Below are positions 23,224 through 30,364 of a stretch of DNA of 64,000 nucleotides, piece after piece. Under the pieces are notes generated by a model, which did not search any database, was not told the origin of the DNA, and saw only the letters and a list, made by a program, of their open reading frames with translations. Position 1 is the first letter of the stretch, and each line of letters begins with the position of its first letter. Source of the stretch: a virus; the IMG/VR virus record IMGVR_UViG_3300050016_000116, positions 35,645-99,644 of that record; one strand, 5' to 3'. The translations under genes were made by a program, and so were the position numbers.

Positions 23224-23522
23224 AAGACACGAAGCGCCCGAAGTGGTCCCCGGGAACCTGCCGAACGTTGATGAGGCGAACGGCAGACGAACTCGCGAGC
23301 GAAGGACAGAAGGGGGTGAACCCCGAGTACAAGCGCGTTTTCTACGCCCAAGCCGGTGCGTTCTACTTCGCGCTCAACATGGACGCTGGCGCCAGGACGC
23401 GGGAGGACTTCGAGAACTTCCTCATGCGCGAAGTCTTGTGGACTCCCGCCAGTGCAGTCGCATCGGCGGATGAGGTCGAACGAGTCGACGCAGCGAACAA
23501 GGTCCCATATCCGAAGGGATGA
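23220..23522 (+). CDS. hypothetical helical protein
   Basis: 100 aa, coupled by ATGA. Helical (CRTLMRRTADELASEGQKG; YKRVFYAQAGAFYFALNMDAGARTREDFENFLMREVL). No recognised motif. Confidence 0.65.
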   Translation: MKDTKRPKWSPGTCRTLMRRTADELASEGQKGVNPEYKRVFYAQAGAFYFALNMDAGARTREDFENFLMREVLWTPASAVASADEVERVDAANKVPYPKG

Positions 23523-23541
23523 ACCCAACAGCGGGGCGTGT

Positions 23542-23547
23542 TACGTT
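23542..23547 (+). promoter_or_regulatory. -10-like TACGTT, 7 nt before ATG 23555
   Basis: GTGTTACGTT then CCGCTTC and ATG. Favours 23555 rather than the overlapping ATG at 23519 as the start of the next gene. Confidence 0.4.
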
Positions 23548-23554
23548 CCGCTTC

Positions 23555-24019
23555 ATGGTCGGTGCCGGTTACTCCTCCAACGCCGCGGTTTCGAAGTCTG
23601 CGATGGACTCCTCCAAGAAAGCGGAGGCAGCGTCATCTGCGGCGAAGGACGATTGGGAGAGCCAGAGCCGCGCGGCGAACGCGCACTACCAGGCTGCCCA
23701 GGCGCATCGTCAGGCCGGCAACGAGACGAAGGCAGCCGACCACGACAAGAAAGCCAAGATCCACGACGAGAAGGCAGTAGCCGCGCAGCGGGACCAGGGG
23801 CACGCGGAGATGGTCGGGCAGGACGCGGAGAAGCTCTCGAAGAAAGCTCACCTCGCGGCCTACGGACAGGATCCGAAGGAGCCGCGGACCGAGAAGGAGC
23901 TGCACGAGTGCGCCGCGGACATGCACGACAAGGCGAGCAAGGCGTACGACGCAGCCGGGATGGAGCGGGAAGCTCACTATCACGCAGACATGAGCAAGAA
24001 CCACGCAGAGCACGCGTAA
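23555..24019 (+). CDS. Ala/His-rich helical repeat protein
   Basis: 154 aa from ATG 23555 (frame also open from 23519). Repeats of the type A-x-x-H-x-x-A/K-A (ANAHYQAAQAHRQAGNETKAADHDKKAKIHDEKA; DMHDKASKAYDAAGMEREAHYHADMSKNHAEHA) predict a long solvent-exposed helical bundle. A shorter relative with the same pattern is encoded at 30965-31237. Possibly a virion-internal or scaffolding-like protein; function unknown. Confidence 0.65.
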   Translation: MVGAGYSSNAAVSKSAMDSSKKAEAASSAAKDDWESQSRAANAHYQAAQAHRQAGNETKAADHDKKAKIHDEKAVAAQRDQGHAEMVGQDAEKLSKKAHLAAYGQDPKEPRTEKELHECAADMHDKASKAYDAAGMEREAHYHADMSKNHAEHA

Positions 24020-24027
24020 CCGGAGTC

Positions 24028-24049
24028 ATTCGCAAAGCGCTTTTCGAAT
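24028..24049. repeat. palindrome copy 5 (one mismatch)
   Basis: ATTCGCAAAGCGCTTTTCGAAT: left arm has GCAAA as in the short variant, right arm is the full form. Ends 14 nt before ATG 24064, next to AAGGAGAG. Confidence 0.9.
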
Positions 24050-24063
24050 CAAGGAGAGCAGTG

Positions 24064-24819
24064 ATGCTAGATACGGGTTGCGAGATGCCGAACCGCTCAT
24101 ACCCCCATGACATTCAGAACCTTGATCCCGAGTTCCTGAGACGTAGCAGCTCACCGCCGGAGAAGACGATGGCTGACGAAGTGAAGACCGAGGATGTGAA
24201 GACGATCCTTCAGAAGCTCGATGGGCTTGCGTCCGCAGAGCTTCTCAGACGAATGCAGGGTCAACAGGTCACGGACAAACGGGAGATCCTGGAGAGTATC
24301 GATGGACTGCGAAAGGAGACCCGGACCGAGATTCAGTCCATCCGTCATTCGCAGGACGTGACCAACACCGCAGTCAATGCGGTCACTGAGCGTGTGAAGA
24401 AGCTCGAAGTGCTGCGCTCTATCCCGCCGCGTTCCGGTTCACCGATGCCGCGCACGTACGACCTCTCCAACGTGGAGAAGACGGCCACCGGAGGGCTTCC
24501 GACAAGCGAAGCGGAGAAGCTGGTCAAGCGGCTCAATGAGCTGGAGCTGGACCAAGAGGTCATCGGTGCAGAACTTCACTCGATGGTCACCGAGCGGGAT
24601 GAGGCGAAGAAGTTGGCCCTTGTGGCGCAGGAGAAGGAGCACATTGCGCAGGACAAGGAGCGCATTGCGCAGGAGCGCCAAGGGGCAATCGATCTCTACG
24701 CGCGAGGGCTGGAGAAGGAAGCGAAGCGGAAGCGGGCCAGGCTCATGAAGATCGGGGGAGCGCTTCTCCCTGTCGCGCTCGCAATCGGTGGAGCGCTCGC
24801 GAAGCTTCTTCACCTCTGA
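24064..24819 (+). CDS. coiled-coil protein with C-terminal membrane helix
   Basis: 251 aa (ATG 24064, AAGGAGAG upstream; internal ATG 24169 possible). A central coiled coil runs through KRLNELELDQEVIGAELHSMV...EKEHIAQDKERIAQERQGAI, with a basic stop (KEAKRKRARLMK) and then a hydrophobic C-terminal helix (GGALLPVALAIGGALAKLL). This topology suits a membrane-associated assembly or lysis-control protein. No family recognised. Confidence 0.65.
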   Translation: MLDTGCEMPNRSYPHDIQNLDPEFLRRSSSPPEKTMADEVKTEDVKTILQKLDGLASAELLRRMQGQQVTDKREILESIDGLRKETRTEIQSIRHSQDVTNTAVNAVTERVKKLEVLRSIPPRSGSPMPRTYDLSNVEKTATGGLPTSEAEKLVKRLNELELDQEVIGAELHSMVTERDEAKKLALVAQEKEHIAQDKERIAQERQGAIDLYARGLEKEAKRKRARLMKIGGALLPVALAIGGALAKLLHL

Positions 24820-25190
24820 TGGGCTTCGACCCACGCACCAACTCGGCGCAGCTCGCAGCCCTCGTGGCTCGTTGCGACTACAAGCAATTCGCGCTGACGA
24901 GTGTGCCCACGAAGTTGAGCAACGCGGGACATCCCTACCAAGGCGAGTTCCCGGGACCAGCGGTGTCACCGACCGCAGTGGGGTGGACTGCGGTGTACCG
25001 AGGTCGAATCCTCAACGGCTCGCAGCAACCCCCTCTCATCGCCAGCGCTTCGGTTGCAGGTTCCTTCGGGGAAGCGGCAGTGCTCACCGCGGCAAAGGAC
25101 TTCCTTGATGGACTTGACCTCATGGCAGCGAGTCAGGGAGCGAACCCCAACCCTTACGACCCGCGCCTTGGTGGCGGACAGGCTGGCTGA
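24819..25190 (+). CDS. hypothetical protein
   Basis: 123 aa, TGATG overlap. FALTSVPTKLSNAGHPYQGEFPG and a C-terminal Gly/Asn-rich tail. The central SASVAGSFGEAAVLTAAKDFLDGL is helical. Function unknown. Confidence 0.6.
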   Translation: MGFDPRTNSAQLAALVARCDYKQFALTSVPTKLSNAGHPYQGEFPGPAVSPTAVGWTAVYRGRILNGSQQPPLIASASVAGSFGEAAVLTAAKDFLDGLDLMAASQGANPNPYDPRLGGGQAG

Positions 25191-25199
25191 CGGCACTCT
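25189..25199 (+). promoter_or_regulatory. GACGGCACTCT motif, 6 nt before ATG 25206
   Basis: Exact motif starting within the stop codon of the upstream gene (TGACGG), then CTCGGG and ATG. Confidence 0.5.
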
Positions 25200-25205
25200 C
25201 TCGGG

Positions 25206-25484
25206 ATGAGCGAACACGACATCGTCATTCTCAAAGGGGTCAGCGTTGGTGAGGATCCCATGGTTGCGGGCTTCCTCGTTCACGCAGTCATCAAGGAGTC
25301 GGTGAGACTCGTGAGCCGGCTGGTGGGAGGAGTTTGCTCAGTGACCGTTGCAGCGAGAACCCTCACCATCAAGTACCACATCCGGGACTCTGTCCCGATG
25401 GAGCAGAGGACCATCGATCTGGAGAACATCAAAGCGCTCTTCTCCGAGGTCGCGCGGGTGGCGTACAAGAAGAGCGGGGGATGA
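25206..25484 (+). CDS. hypothetical protein
   Basis: 92 aa, alternating strands and helices (HDIVILKGVSVGEDPMVAGFLVHAVIKESVRLVSRLVGG; LTIKYHIRDSV; LENIKALFSEVARVAYKK). Leaderless-type start after the motif. No family recognised. Confidence 0.65.
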   Translation: MSEHDIVILKGVSVGEDPMVAGFLVHAVIKESVRLVSRLVGGVCSVTVAARTLTIKYHIRDSVPMEQRTIDLENIKALFSEVARVAYKKSGG

Positions 25485-25523
25485 ATCGACATCGGCTCAG
25501 CTTGTAGTCCTAGCTTTGAGTCG

Positions 25524-25529
25524 TAGGGT
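25524..25529 (+). promoter_or_regulatory. -10-like TAGGGT, 7 nt before ATG 25537
   Basis: CGTAGGGT, CTTCCCC, ATG: no ribosome-binding site possible in between. Confidence 0.45.
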
Positions 25530-25536
25530 CTTCCCC

Positions 25537-25764
25537 ATGGACCTCGTAGCGCTCTTCGTCTGGTTGCTGGTGCTCTGTCTGGTCTTGGGGCTCCTCTATT
25601 GGATCGTGACGCTGGTGGTTGCAGTGCTCCCTCCTCCCATCGCAGTGCCAGCGAGAGTCATCCTCCTCGTGATCCTCGCGCTCATCGGGATCAGTGTCCT
25701 CCTCGGTGCAGTCGGGATGTATGACGCGCCTTGGAGCTACGGGCACCATCACTTTGTTCGGTAG
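25537..25764 (+). CDS. small membrane protein with two transmembrane helices (holin candidate)
   Basis: 75 aa. Two hydrophobic segments, about residues 3-32 (VALFVWLLVLCLVLGLLYWIV then TLVVAVL) and 40-60 (VPARVILLVILALIGISVLLG), separated by a Pro-rich turn. The tail is polar and His-rich (WSYGHHHFVR). Fits a class II-type holin by size and topology, but the lysozyme genes are 9 kb away and other small membrane proteins exist in the window (16667, 27786). Confidence 0.65.
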   Translation: MDLVALFVWLLVLCLVLGLLYWIVTLVVAVLPPPIAVPARVILLVILALIGISVLLGAVGMYDAPWSYGHHHFVR

Positions 25765-25815
25765 CGGGCGGAGGAAGTGAAGTCGGGTTATCCTCCGCGG
25801 AAGGAGGCTAACCCC

Positions 25816-26244
25816 ATGCCCATCACGATTCAGCTTTGCCCTCACGGGATGAACGAGAGGTCTTGTCCGACTTGCTATCGGATGAAGCCGGCAGCTCCCA
25901 AGCCCGCAGACAGTCTCCCGGGAACACGCCCAGGAGTTCCCCTGGGTAACGTCATCTCGATGGCAGACGCGTTCCAGGCGTCGCAGCGTGCCATGGCCGC
26001 GCGAGCCGCTGCTGCCCCGGCAATCAAGCGAGCGGATGGGAGCCAGGTGGCGCAGCAACAGCCCTACTCCTCCGCCAACACTGCCTCTTCCGAGGCGCAC
26101 ACCGAGGACGGTGTCTGGAAGCCTCCCGCTCATCCCCAGGTCGCAGACCGCCAACCGAGGCACCCGCACGAAGGCGAAGGGAAGGTGTCTTACTCGGGAC
26201 CTCTCTTCGTCCCCATTGACCCGACCACGATCAAAGCGCGCTGA
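25816..26244 (+). CDS. hypothetical protein with N-terminal zinc knuckle
   Basis: 142 aa, AAGGAGG 9 nt before ATG 25816. LCPHGMNERSCPTCYRM gives a C-x-H...CxxC zinc knuckle near residues 8-21. The rest is low-complexity, Ala/Pro/Gln-rich and probably disordered. Perhaps a small tethering protein. Confidence 0.65.
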   Translation: MPITIQLCPHGMNERSCPTCYRMKPAAPKPADSLPGTRPGVPLGNVISMADAFQASQRAMAARAAAAPAIKRADGSQVAQQQPYSSANTASSEAHTEDGVWKPPAHPQVADRQPRHPHEGEGKVSYSGPLFVPIDPTTIKAR

Positions 26245-26253
26245 CGGCACTCA
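26243..26253 (+). promoter_or_regulatory. GACGGCACTCA motif upstream of 26279 gene
   Basis: The motif is 6 nt before an ATG at 26260 whose frame is not coding-like. The real gene starts at 26279 after AGGAAGGGA. If transcription starts near 26260, the leader is about 19 nt, supporting a promoter role for the motif. Confidence 0.45.
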
Positions 26254-26278
26254 TCGGTCATGAGGAAGGGAGTTGCCA

Positions 26279-26536
26279 ATGTTCACCGACGAGCAAGCGC
26301 ACTTGTTCGAGCAGTGCAGAAGGATCGCTCCGGGGATCGAGATTCATCACGAGATCTTCCGCTCGGGCATCCCCGGGATCGAAGTCCTTCCCGTGCTATG
26401 CGCGTACGCGACCCCGCAACGACCTCTCGCGCGGATACAGGCAAACGCGTGCAAGTGCGGCGCACCGAAGTGCTTGGAGGTGGCAGTGTTGCACCTTCTG
26501 ACAGCGTCTCTGTTTGTCCTTCGCCAATCGAATTGA
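26279..26536 (+). CDS. hypothetical protein
   Basis: 85 aa. FTDEQAHLFEQCRRIAPGIEIHHEIFRSGIPGIEVLP and a CKCGAPKC cluster near residue 62, possibly a zinc site. Good Shine-Dalgarno (AGGAAGGG). Its TGA overlaps a TTG start (TTGA) for the next gene. Confidence 0.6.
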   Translation: MFTDEQAHLFEQCRRIAPGIEIHHEIFRSGIPGIEVLPVLCAYATPQRPLARIQANACKCGAPKCLEVAVLHLLTASLFVLRQSN

Positions 26537-26916
26537 CGGGCTTCTTCTCATTCCCTCCGGAGGTCGTGAGGGAATGGGAGGAGCTGTACCGACTCTCCGG
26601 GGGGACGTTCCGAGTTCATGGGTTCCTGACGAAGTGTCAGCGACCAGGAACCGTCAATCCGAAGCCGCTGAACTACGCGGTCATGTGGAGAGCGTACTTG
26701 GCTCCGAGACGTCTCTACTTGGCGAACAAGGAGCCGGCGCAGGTTCCCGTTCTGGACGTGGAGCAAGTCGGGCTCTTCCCGCTCGGGGGAGGTGACATCA
26801 CGGATGGGATCGAGGTCTCGTCTGCGGTCGCAATCCTTCCAAGGCTCTTCAGGGAAGCGCGAACCATCATCCAGCTCGCGGCACTCCGAGCAGTGGGGAG
26901 AGGAGCAATCGCATGA
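26533..26916 (+). CDS. hypothetical protein (TTG start)
   Basis: 127 aa if started at TTG 26533, overlapping the previous stop; the upstream extension of the frame is a shadow of the 26279 gene. FFSFPPEVVREWEELYRLSGGTFRVHGF and a C-terminal helix (VAILPRLFREARTIIQLAALRAVG). ATGA overlap with the next gene. Function unknown. Confidence 0.6.
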   Translation: MTGFFSFPPEVVREWEELYRLSGGTFRVHGFLTKCQRPGTVNPKPLNYAVMWRAYLAPRRLYLANKEPAQVPVLDVEQVGLFPLGGGDITDGIEVSSAVAILPRLFREARTIIQLAALRAVGRGAIA

Positions 26917-27284
26917 GCAACAAGACGCTGGACGAAGCGGTGGAGGCGTTCAAGGGGGGAGCCTCCAAGCGCAAGTCGAAGAAGCCGCACGAGATTGCAG
27001 AGCTGGCCACGAAGGTCCTCAATGCGGTCGAGAAGGACCATGCAGGAGGGCTGGAGCACTTCACGGAAACGGATGAACCGTTGGTGACGGGAGAGGAAGT
27101 TCTCCAGCAGATTCTCGCCGGGAAGAAGATCGTGGCGAAGAAGCGCGAGGACGATGAGACGGCAGCACCAGAGGTGGCACTTCCCGGACAAGGTGAGCTT
27201 CCTGCTGCGCAGGAGAAGGACTTGCGGAAACCACCTACGAACAGACTCTCTATCGCGAAGAAGCCGATAGTGGAGACGGGTTGA
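26913..27284 (+). CDS. hypothetical Lys/Glu-rich protein
   Basis: 123 aa. An N-terminal helical part (LDEAVEAFKGGASKRKSKKPHEIAELATKVLNAVEKDHAGG) and a charged disordered tail. No recognisable domain. Confidence 0.6.
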   Translation: MSNKTLDEAVEAFKGGASKRKSKKPHEIAELATKVLNAVEKDHAGGLEHFTETDEPLVTGEEVLQQILAGKKIVAKKREDDETAAPEVALPGQGELPAAQEKDLRKPPTNRLSIAKKPIVETG

Positions 27285-27337
27285 AACGGTAATGCGCGCC
27301 CCTTGCGACAGAGGATGCGGGAAACGAAAGGAAGACC

Positions 27338-27673
27338 ATGACGACGGCACGTAAGATCCGACTCGACCTTGCAACCCCTGCGGAGGTGGCCATCCGTGCG
27401 GCACAAGCCGCCGTGGAGGCGGTCCCCATACAGGGCTACGTCGACCGCGACAAGCTGACGCAGGCGGCCATCAAGATCGCAGAGGCCCTCGACCTCGTCG
27501 GGTCGTACGTGGACGAACGGATGATGGAGGCCGAACTTTGCGGGTCACGCACTCCAGGCTCGTGGAAACAGACTGCCGATACCTTCGGGCGAAGACTGCG
27601 TCACTCGAAGACGATGCCGCTCTCGGACAGCGTGGACAAGCCATGCAGTAACCCGGACTGTTGCGAGCAATGA
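27338..27673 (+). CDS. hypothetical helical protein, possible frameshift in the C-terminal half
   Basis: 111 codons. The N-terminal 65 residues are a natural helical sequence (AEVAIRAAQAAVEAVPIQG; QAAIKIAEALDLVGSYVDERMMEAEL). After about 27540 the -1 frame gives an equally natural continuation (LVETDCRYLRAKTASLEDDAALGQ) ending at TAA 27649-27651, so an indel may be present. Function unknown. Confidence 0.5.
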   Translation: MTTARKIRLDLATPAEVAIRAAQAAVEAVPIQGYVDRDKLTQAAIKIAEALDLVGSYVDERMMEAELCGSRTPGSWKQTADTFGRRLRHSKTMPLSDSVDKPCSNPDCCEQ

Positions 27674-27789
27674 GCAAGATTCAGAGTGAGGTAAACGAGC
27701 GCTGGTCACGACAGCTCGGGAACCCGTGTCACAAGTCGGCCGGCACCGACCATGGACCGAAGGTCCGTCTGAAGGAGCGAAGCGCATGA
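27670..27789 (+). CDS. 39-aa hypothetical peptide
   Basis: Starts ATGA on the preceding stop and ends overlapping the next ATG. SKIQSEVNERWSRQLG then a basic tail. Kept because of coupling on both sides. Confidence 0.45.
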   Translation: MSKIQSEVNERWSRQLGNPCHKSAGTDHGPKVRLKERSA

Positions 27790-27989
27790 CCAGGATGATG
27801 AAGCTCAATATCGTCGATGTTGGGTGTCGGCTGTTACTGATCTCAGTGTGCCTGGTGCGCGGGCTGACGTCGCACGACCACGACTGGCTGTGGATTGGAG
27901 GGCTCTTCGCGCTCTTTCTTCCGAAGTCCATCAAACACCTGATACGCATGCGCGCTGGAGCGCAGGAGGAGAAGGGGACATGGCGGTAG
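27786..27989 (+). CDS. small membrane protein
   Basis: 67 aa. Two moderately hydrophobic segments (CRLLLISVCLVRGL; WLWIGGLFALFLP) separated by a His/Asp turn, then a basic tail. Overlaps the next start by 10 nt. Could be membrane-anchored; no family. Confidence 0.55.
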   Translation: MTRMMKLNIVDVGCRLLLISVCLVRGLTSHDHDWLWIGGLFALFLPKSIKHLIRMRAGAQEEKGTWR

Positions 27990-28273
27990 ATGCGAAGGGT
28001 CAGGAAGAGGCGCGCAAGCGGCGCGAGGTCGGGGCATGGTCGACGCCGGAGCGAGAGGCCCTACTTCAGCGCGTGCGTCCCATGACGGCACACGCAACGA
28101 AGGACGACCTCCTAGAGTTCGCACGTATCGAGTTGGAAGATGCTCTCGACAACGTCGAACCCATCGAAGGAGGGAGTCCGTTCCACGCTGGATGCTGTGT
28201 GATGCGGGCACGCGCGGCCATCGTGCGTGTACGTGATCGACTCCGTCTGTCCCCACCCGAAGAGGCCAAATAA
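27980..28273 (+). CDS. hypothetical protein
   Basis: 97 aa, AGGAGGAG upstream. Charged N-terminus, then helices (PEREALLQRVRPMTAHATKDDLLEFARIELEDAL) and a VMRARAAIVRVRDRL segment after HAGCC. No family recognised. Confidence 0.6.
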   Translation: MAVDAKGQEEARKRREVGAWSTPEREALLQRVRPMTAHATKDDLLEFARIELEDALDNVEPIEGGSPFHAGCCVMRARAAIVRVRDRLRLSPPEEAK

Positions 28274-28304
28274 CGTGCGCGCTGGAGCGCAGGAGGAGAA
28301 GGCA

Positions 28305-28445
28305 ATGCAGTACCTACTTGTGGAGATTCTTCGAGGGGGCCGCGCGGTCGATTGTGCCTGTGGGAAGGCGACTTCGCTTCTGAGCACGCCCCGCGAGTGT
28401 GAGGCGTGCGGCGACTCCTACCGGACGGATGGGCCGGACTCGTGA
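28305..28445 (+). CDS. 46-aa zinc-ribbon protein
   Basis: CACGK and CEACGDSY form a two-knuckle zinc ribbon. AGGAGGAG 13 nt upstream within the repeated leader element. Probably nucleic-acid binding. Confidence 0.6.
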   Translation: MQYLLVEILRGGRAVDCACGKATSLLSTPRECEACGDSYRTDGPDS

Positions 28446-28480
28446 AGGTGCAGAGCACGCACCGTGCGCGCGAGCAAGAG

Positions 28481-28678
28481 ATGACGCGGGAGGCGTTCCG
28501 TGCGTGGGCACGTACGGCGAGCAAGACCTTCGCCGCTGCCGGTCGGGTGTCCACCATCAACCGCGCCTTTGCTGAGCGGATTCGCCACTACGACGCAGAG
28601 CTTGCGGATCTGTACGTGCGGCTCGCAGTAGCGAACGAGGCGATACGGGCTCACCTATTGGCTCGGGCGGGGCGATAA
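28481..28678 (+). CDS. hypothetical small helical protein
   Basis: 65 aa from ATG 28481 (in-frame GTG 28442 possible; the ATG is preferred because a CGTGCGCGC element precedes it). EAFRAWARTASKTFAAAGRV and a C-terminal helix (YVRLAVANEAIRAHLLARA). Function unknown. Confidence 0.55.
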   Translation: MTREAFRAWARTASKTFAAAGRVSTINRAFAERIRHYDAELADLYVRLAVANEAIRAHLLARAGR

Positions 28679-28720
28679 CCGTGCGCGCGGGACGAAGCGA
28701 CAGAGAGGAGCAGTAGCGAG

Positions 28721-28961
28721 ATGGGATGCCAGCACGGACACGCGATTGCAGAGTGCCCAGACCGGCGATGTCAGGGTGGAGAGAACACCGCGGACACGAT
28801 CGCGGAGTGGCTGGCCGGACGTAGCCTATCGACGGTAGACGAGCCGCCCGCGCCGCACCGACACGTCTCACGGTCCGCGCGATTCGATTGGAGCGTGTGT
28901 GAGGTGCGGCGCGCTCGATGGGCAGTCGTGCGTGGAGCTGTACGCCACGGCGGGCCGATAA
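28721..28961 (+). CDS. Cys-rich small protein with apparent frameshift
   Basis: From ATG 28721 the frame begins with CQHGHAIAECPDRRCQGG (zinc-binding pattern). The last natural segment (ACVRCGALDGQSCVELYATAGR) lies in the +1 frame and ends at TAA 28959-28961. The shift falls between about 28840 and 28890. Assembly indel or decay. Confidence 0.45.
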
Positions 28962-29010
28962 CGTGCGCGCGACTGATTGGAGGACAGATGAACTGTGCAG
29001 GTAGAGGCGA

Positions 29011-29121
29011 TTGCGGCGCTGCCCGGTCTGTGAGACCCACTACAACAGCGAGGCTCTGAGTGCGCCGCCGAGGTGCGACCGACGCCGCGGAGACTATGTG
29101 TCGTGGCCGTGGATGTTGTAG
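29011..29121 (+). CDS. small zinc-ribbon protein, TTG start
   Basis: 36 aa starting RRCPVCETHYNSEALSAPPRC, a clear C-x2-C...C pattern, with AGGTAGAGG just before TTG 29011. The ATG at 28988 is in another frame, so the gene may be frameshifted instead of TTG-started. Confidence 0.4.
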   Translation: MRRCPVCETHYNSEALSAPPRCDRRRGDYVSWPWML

Positions 29122-29163
29122 GCGGCACTGGAACCAGGCATGCACGAGGAGTAGGGAGAACGG

Positions 29164-29742
29164 ATGAACCTTCGAGAGATTCAGCGAGAACAAGTCGAGT
29201 GGGTGGCGAAGAACTTCGGCACGCGTCCTTCCTGGCAACCGTTCGTTGGGATGGTGGAGGAGATTGGAGAGCTTGAAGCGGCAGCGTGGCAGAAGCCGGA
29301 CGACATCTACGACGCGATCGGAGACATCGTCATCTTCATGTCTGACTTCTGCACTCTCGAAGGGGTCGACCTCCTTCAGCTCTACGAAGAGTCGCAGGAC
29401 TTTGTCGTGAACGGACAGGACTGGTCGATCTCGATCACTTCCTGTCTCGCTTGGGTTGCGCGAGGCTTCCTGAAGAAGGCACAAGGCGTGCGGGGAACTC
29501 CCGAAGAGAATCAGCTCAAGATGCGCGAAGGGCTCCGGGGAGTTCTCGCCCATCTCGACCTCACTCTCGTCCGGTACCGGAGGACCCTTCCCGAGGTCGT
29601 CACCGAGGTCTGGTTGGAGGTCCGGAAGAGGGATTGGAAGCTGTACCCGGCAACGGGTCTTCCTGCCACCCAGGAGCCTCTAGGACGTGTTACGGAGCCC
29701 GCTCCACCCTCCGGGTCATTCCGGGGAGAGGATGTCACCTAG
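29164..29742 (+). CDS. MazG-like nucleotide pyrophosphohydrolase
   Basis: 192 aa. MVEEIGELEAA (E32, E33, E36) and DAIGDIVIF (D50, D54) form the EExxE...DxxxD metal-binding motif of all-alpha MazG-type NTP pyrophosphatases. Such phage enzymes clean or rebalance nucleotide pools or lower host alarmone levels. Second NTP-PPase of the window besides 11838. Its 3' end includes one arm of a long inverted repeat (29672-29684) and its stop codon lies in the other (29738-29750), so gene end and regulatory element are interlocked. Confidence 0.82.
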   Translation: MNLREIQREQVEWVAKNFGTRPSWQPFVGMVEEIGELEAAAWQKPDDIYDAIGDIVIFMSDFCTLEGVDLLQLYEESQDFVVNGQDWSISITSCLAWVARGFLKKAQGVRGTPEENQLKMREGLRGVLAHLDLTLVRYRRTLPEVVTEVWLEVRKRDWKLYPATGLPATQEPLGRVTEPAPPSGSFRGEDVT

Positions 29743-29750
29743 AGGCTCCT
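29672..29750 (+). promoter_or_regulatory. long inverted repeat of the composite module (copy 1)
   Basis: Arms AGGAGCCTCTAGG (29672-29684) and CCTAGAGGCTCCT (29738-29750), 13 bp perfect, 53-nt spacer, followed by a GCGGCACTCA motif (29756-29766), the full palindrome and AAGGAGG. Same order as at 34.4 and 62.4 kb. Confidence 0.75.
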
Positions 29751-29766
29751 AGGAGCGCGGCACTCA

Positions 29767-29792
29767 GGATTCGAAAAGCGCTTTTCGAATCC
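29767..29792. repeat. palindrome copy 6 (26 bp)
   Basis: Longest form: the 20-bp core flanked by GGA and TCC. Abuts a CACTCA motif on its left and ends 12 nt before ATG 29805, next to AAGGAGG. Confidence 0.97.
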
Positions 29793-29804
29793 AAGGAGGT
29801 CATC

Positions 29805-30044
29805 ATGTTCGTCACCGTTACCCGCCAGGTAGGTTCCGTCACCGTCACCGCGAGCGAACCCCTGGACTCGGGGATCCTCGCAGAGATCGCGATGCGCTCC
29901 CAAGTCAGGATGTCGGACGCCCCAGACGGGACTCCGGTTCGCTTCCTCGCAGAGTTCGTTGGTTCCAAGCACGCGGACAACACGACCGGACCCACTCACA
30001 CCTTCGAGCTGGGGGACATCGTGCAGAACAAGGCGCAGCCATGA
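29805..30044 (+). CDS. hypothetical beta-rich protein
   Basis: 79 aa, AAGGAGG 6 nt upstream. FVTVTRQVGSVTVTASEPLD and a GPTHTFELGDIV ending suggest a small beta fold. ATGA overlap with the next gene. Controlled by the composite module upstream. Function unknown. Confidence 0.65.
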   Translation: MFVTVTRQVGSVTVTASEPLDSGILAEIAMRSQVRMSDAPDGTPVRFLAEFVGSKHADNTTGPTHTFELGDIVQNKAQP

Positions 30045-30364
30045 AGCCCAACGATTCGTTCCGTGCGAAGCGGGAGCTGGTGGAGAAGGACGCAGAGCTA
30101 CTTGCAGACGCGATCGTTCACGAGAAGACCTCCGTGAAGCAGCAGGAGATGTTCGAGGACATCCAGTCCAAGACGGTCCTGCGCGGGTTCCCTCTCTCGG
30201 AGAAGCAGAGGGCTTGGGTTACGGCAGCTTCGAAGGGGGAGCGCTACGAAGCCGAAGAGGAGTACCAGAACTCCATCTCCTCCGGTGCAGCTCCACGTGG
30301 GAGGGAAGTCCCCTTGCTCGTGGACCAATTCCCGAAGCCCAAGCAACCTCCGGGACGAACGTGA
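30041..30364 (+). CDS. hypothetical protein
   Basis: 107 aa, coupled on both sides. Helical (AKRELVEKDAELLADAIVHEKTSVKQQEMFEDIQS) with LSEKQRAWVTAASKGE and a basic Pro-rich tail. No family recognised. Confidence 0.6.
   Translation: MKPNDSFRAKRELVEKDAELLADAIVHEKTSVKQQEMFEDIQSKTVLRGFPLSEKQRAWVTAASKGERYEAEEEYQNSISSGAAPRGREVPLLVDQFPKPKQPPGRT

Larger units (their letters stand above)
27946..28970 (+). repeat. recurrent CGTGCGCGC intercistronic element
   Basis: CGTGCGCGC at 28274, 28463, 28680 and 28962, and CATGCGCGC at 27947, each 9-40 nt before a small gene. Three directly follow the stop codon of the gene before (TAA[C]CGTGCGCGC). The 27946 and 28274 copies extend to GCGCTGGAGCGCAGGAGGAG, i.e. 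hairpin plus Shine-Dalgarno. Confidence 0.6.

Noticed and set aside
23356-24063. Long plus-strand frame upstream of the coiled-coil gene
   Set aside because: Arg/Ser-rich reading that overlaps two better genes; the palindrome and AAGGAGAG fix the start at 24064.
26260-26532. Reading frame from ATG 26260 placed 6 nt after a GACGGCACTCA motif
   Set aside because: Arg-rich shadow; the +1 frame from ATG 26279 with a Shine-Dalgarno is the natural protein.
29756-29766. Leaderless start directly after the GCGGCACTCA motif
   Set aside because: The palindrome follows immediately and the first start codon is 38 nt away behind AAGGAGG; at best it is a promoter with a leader.
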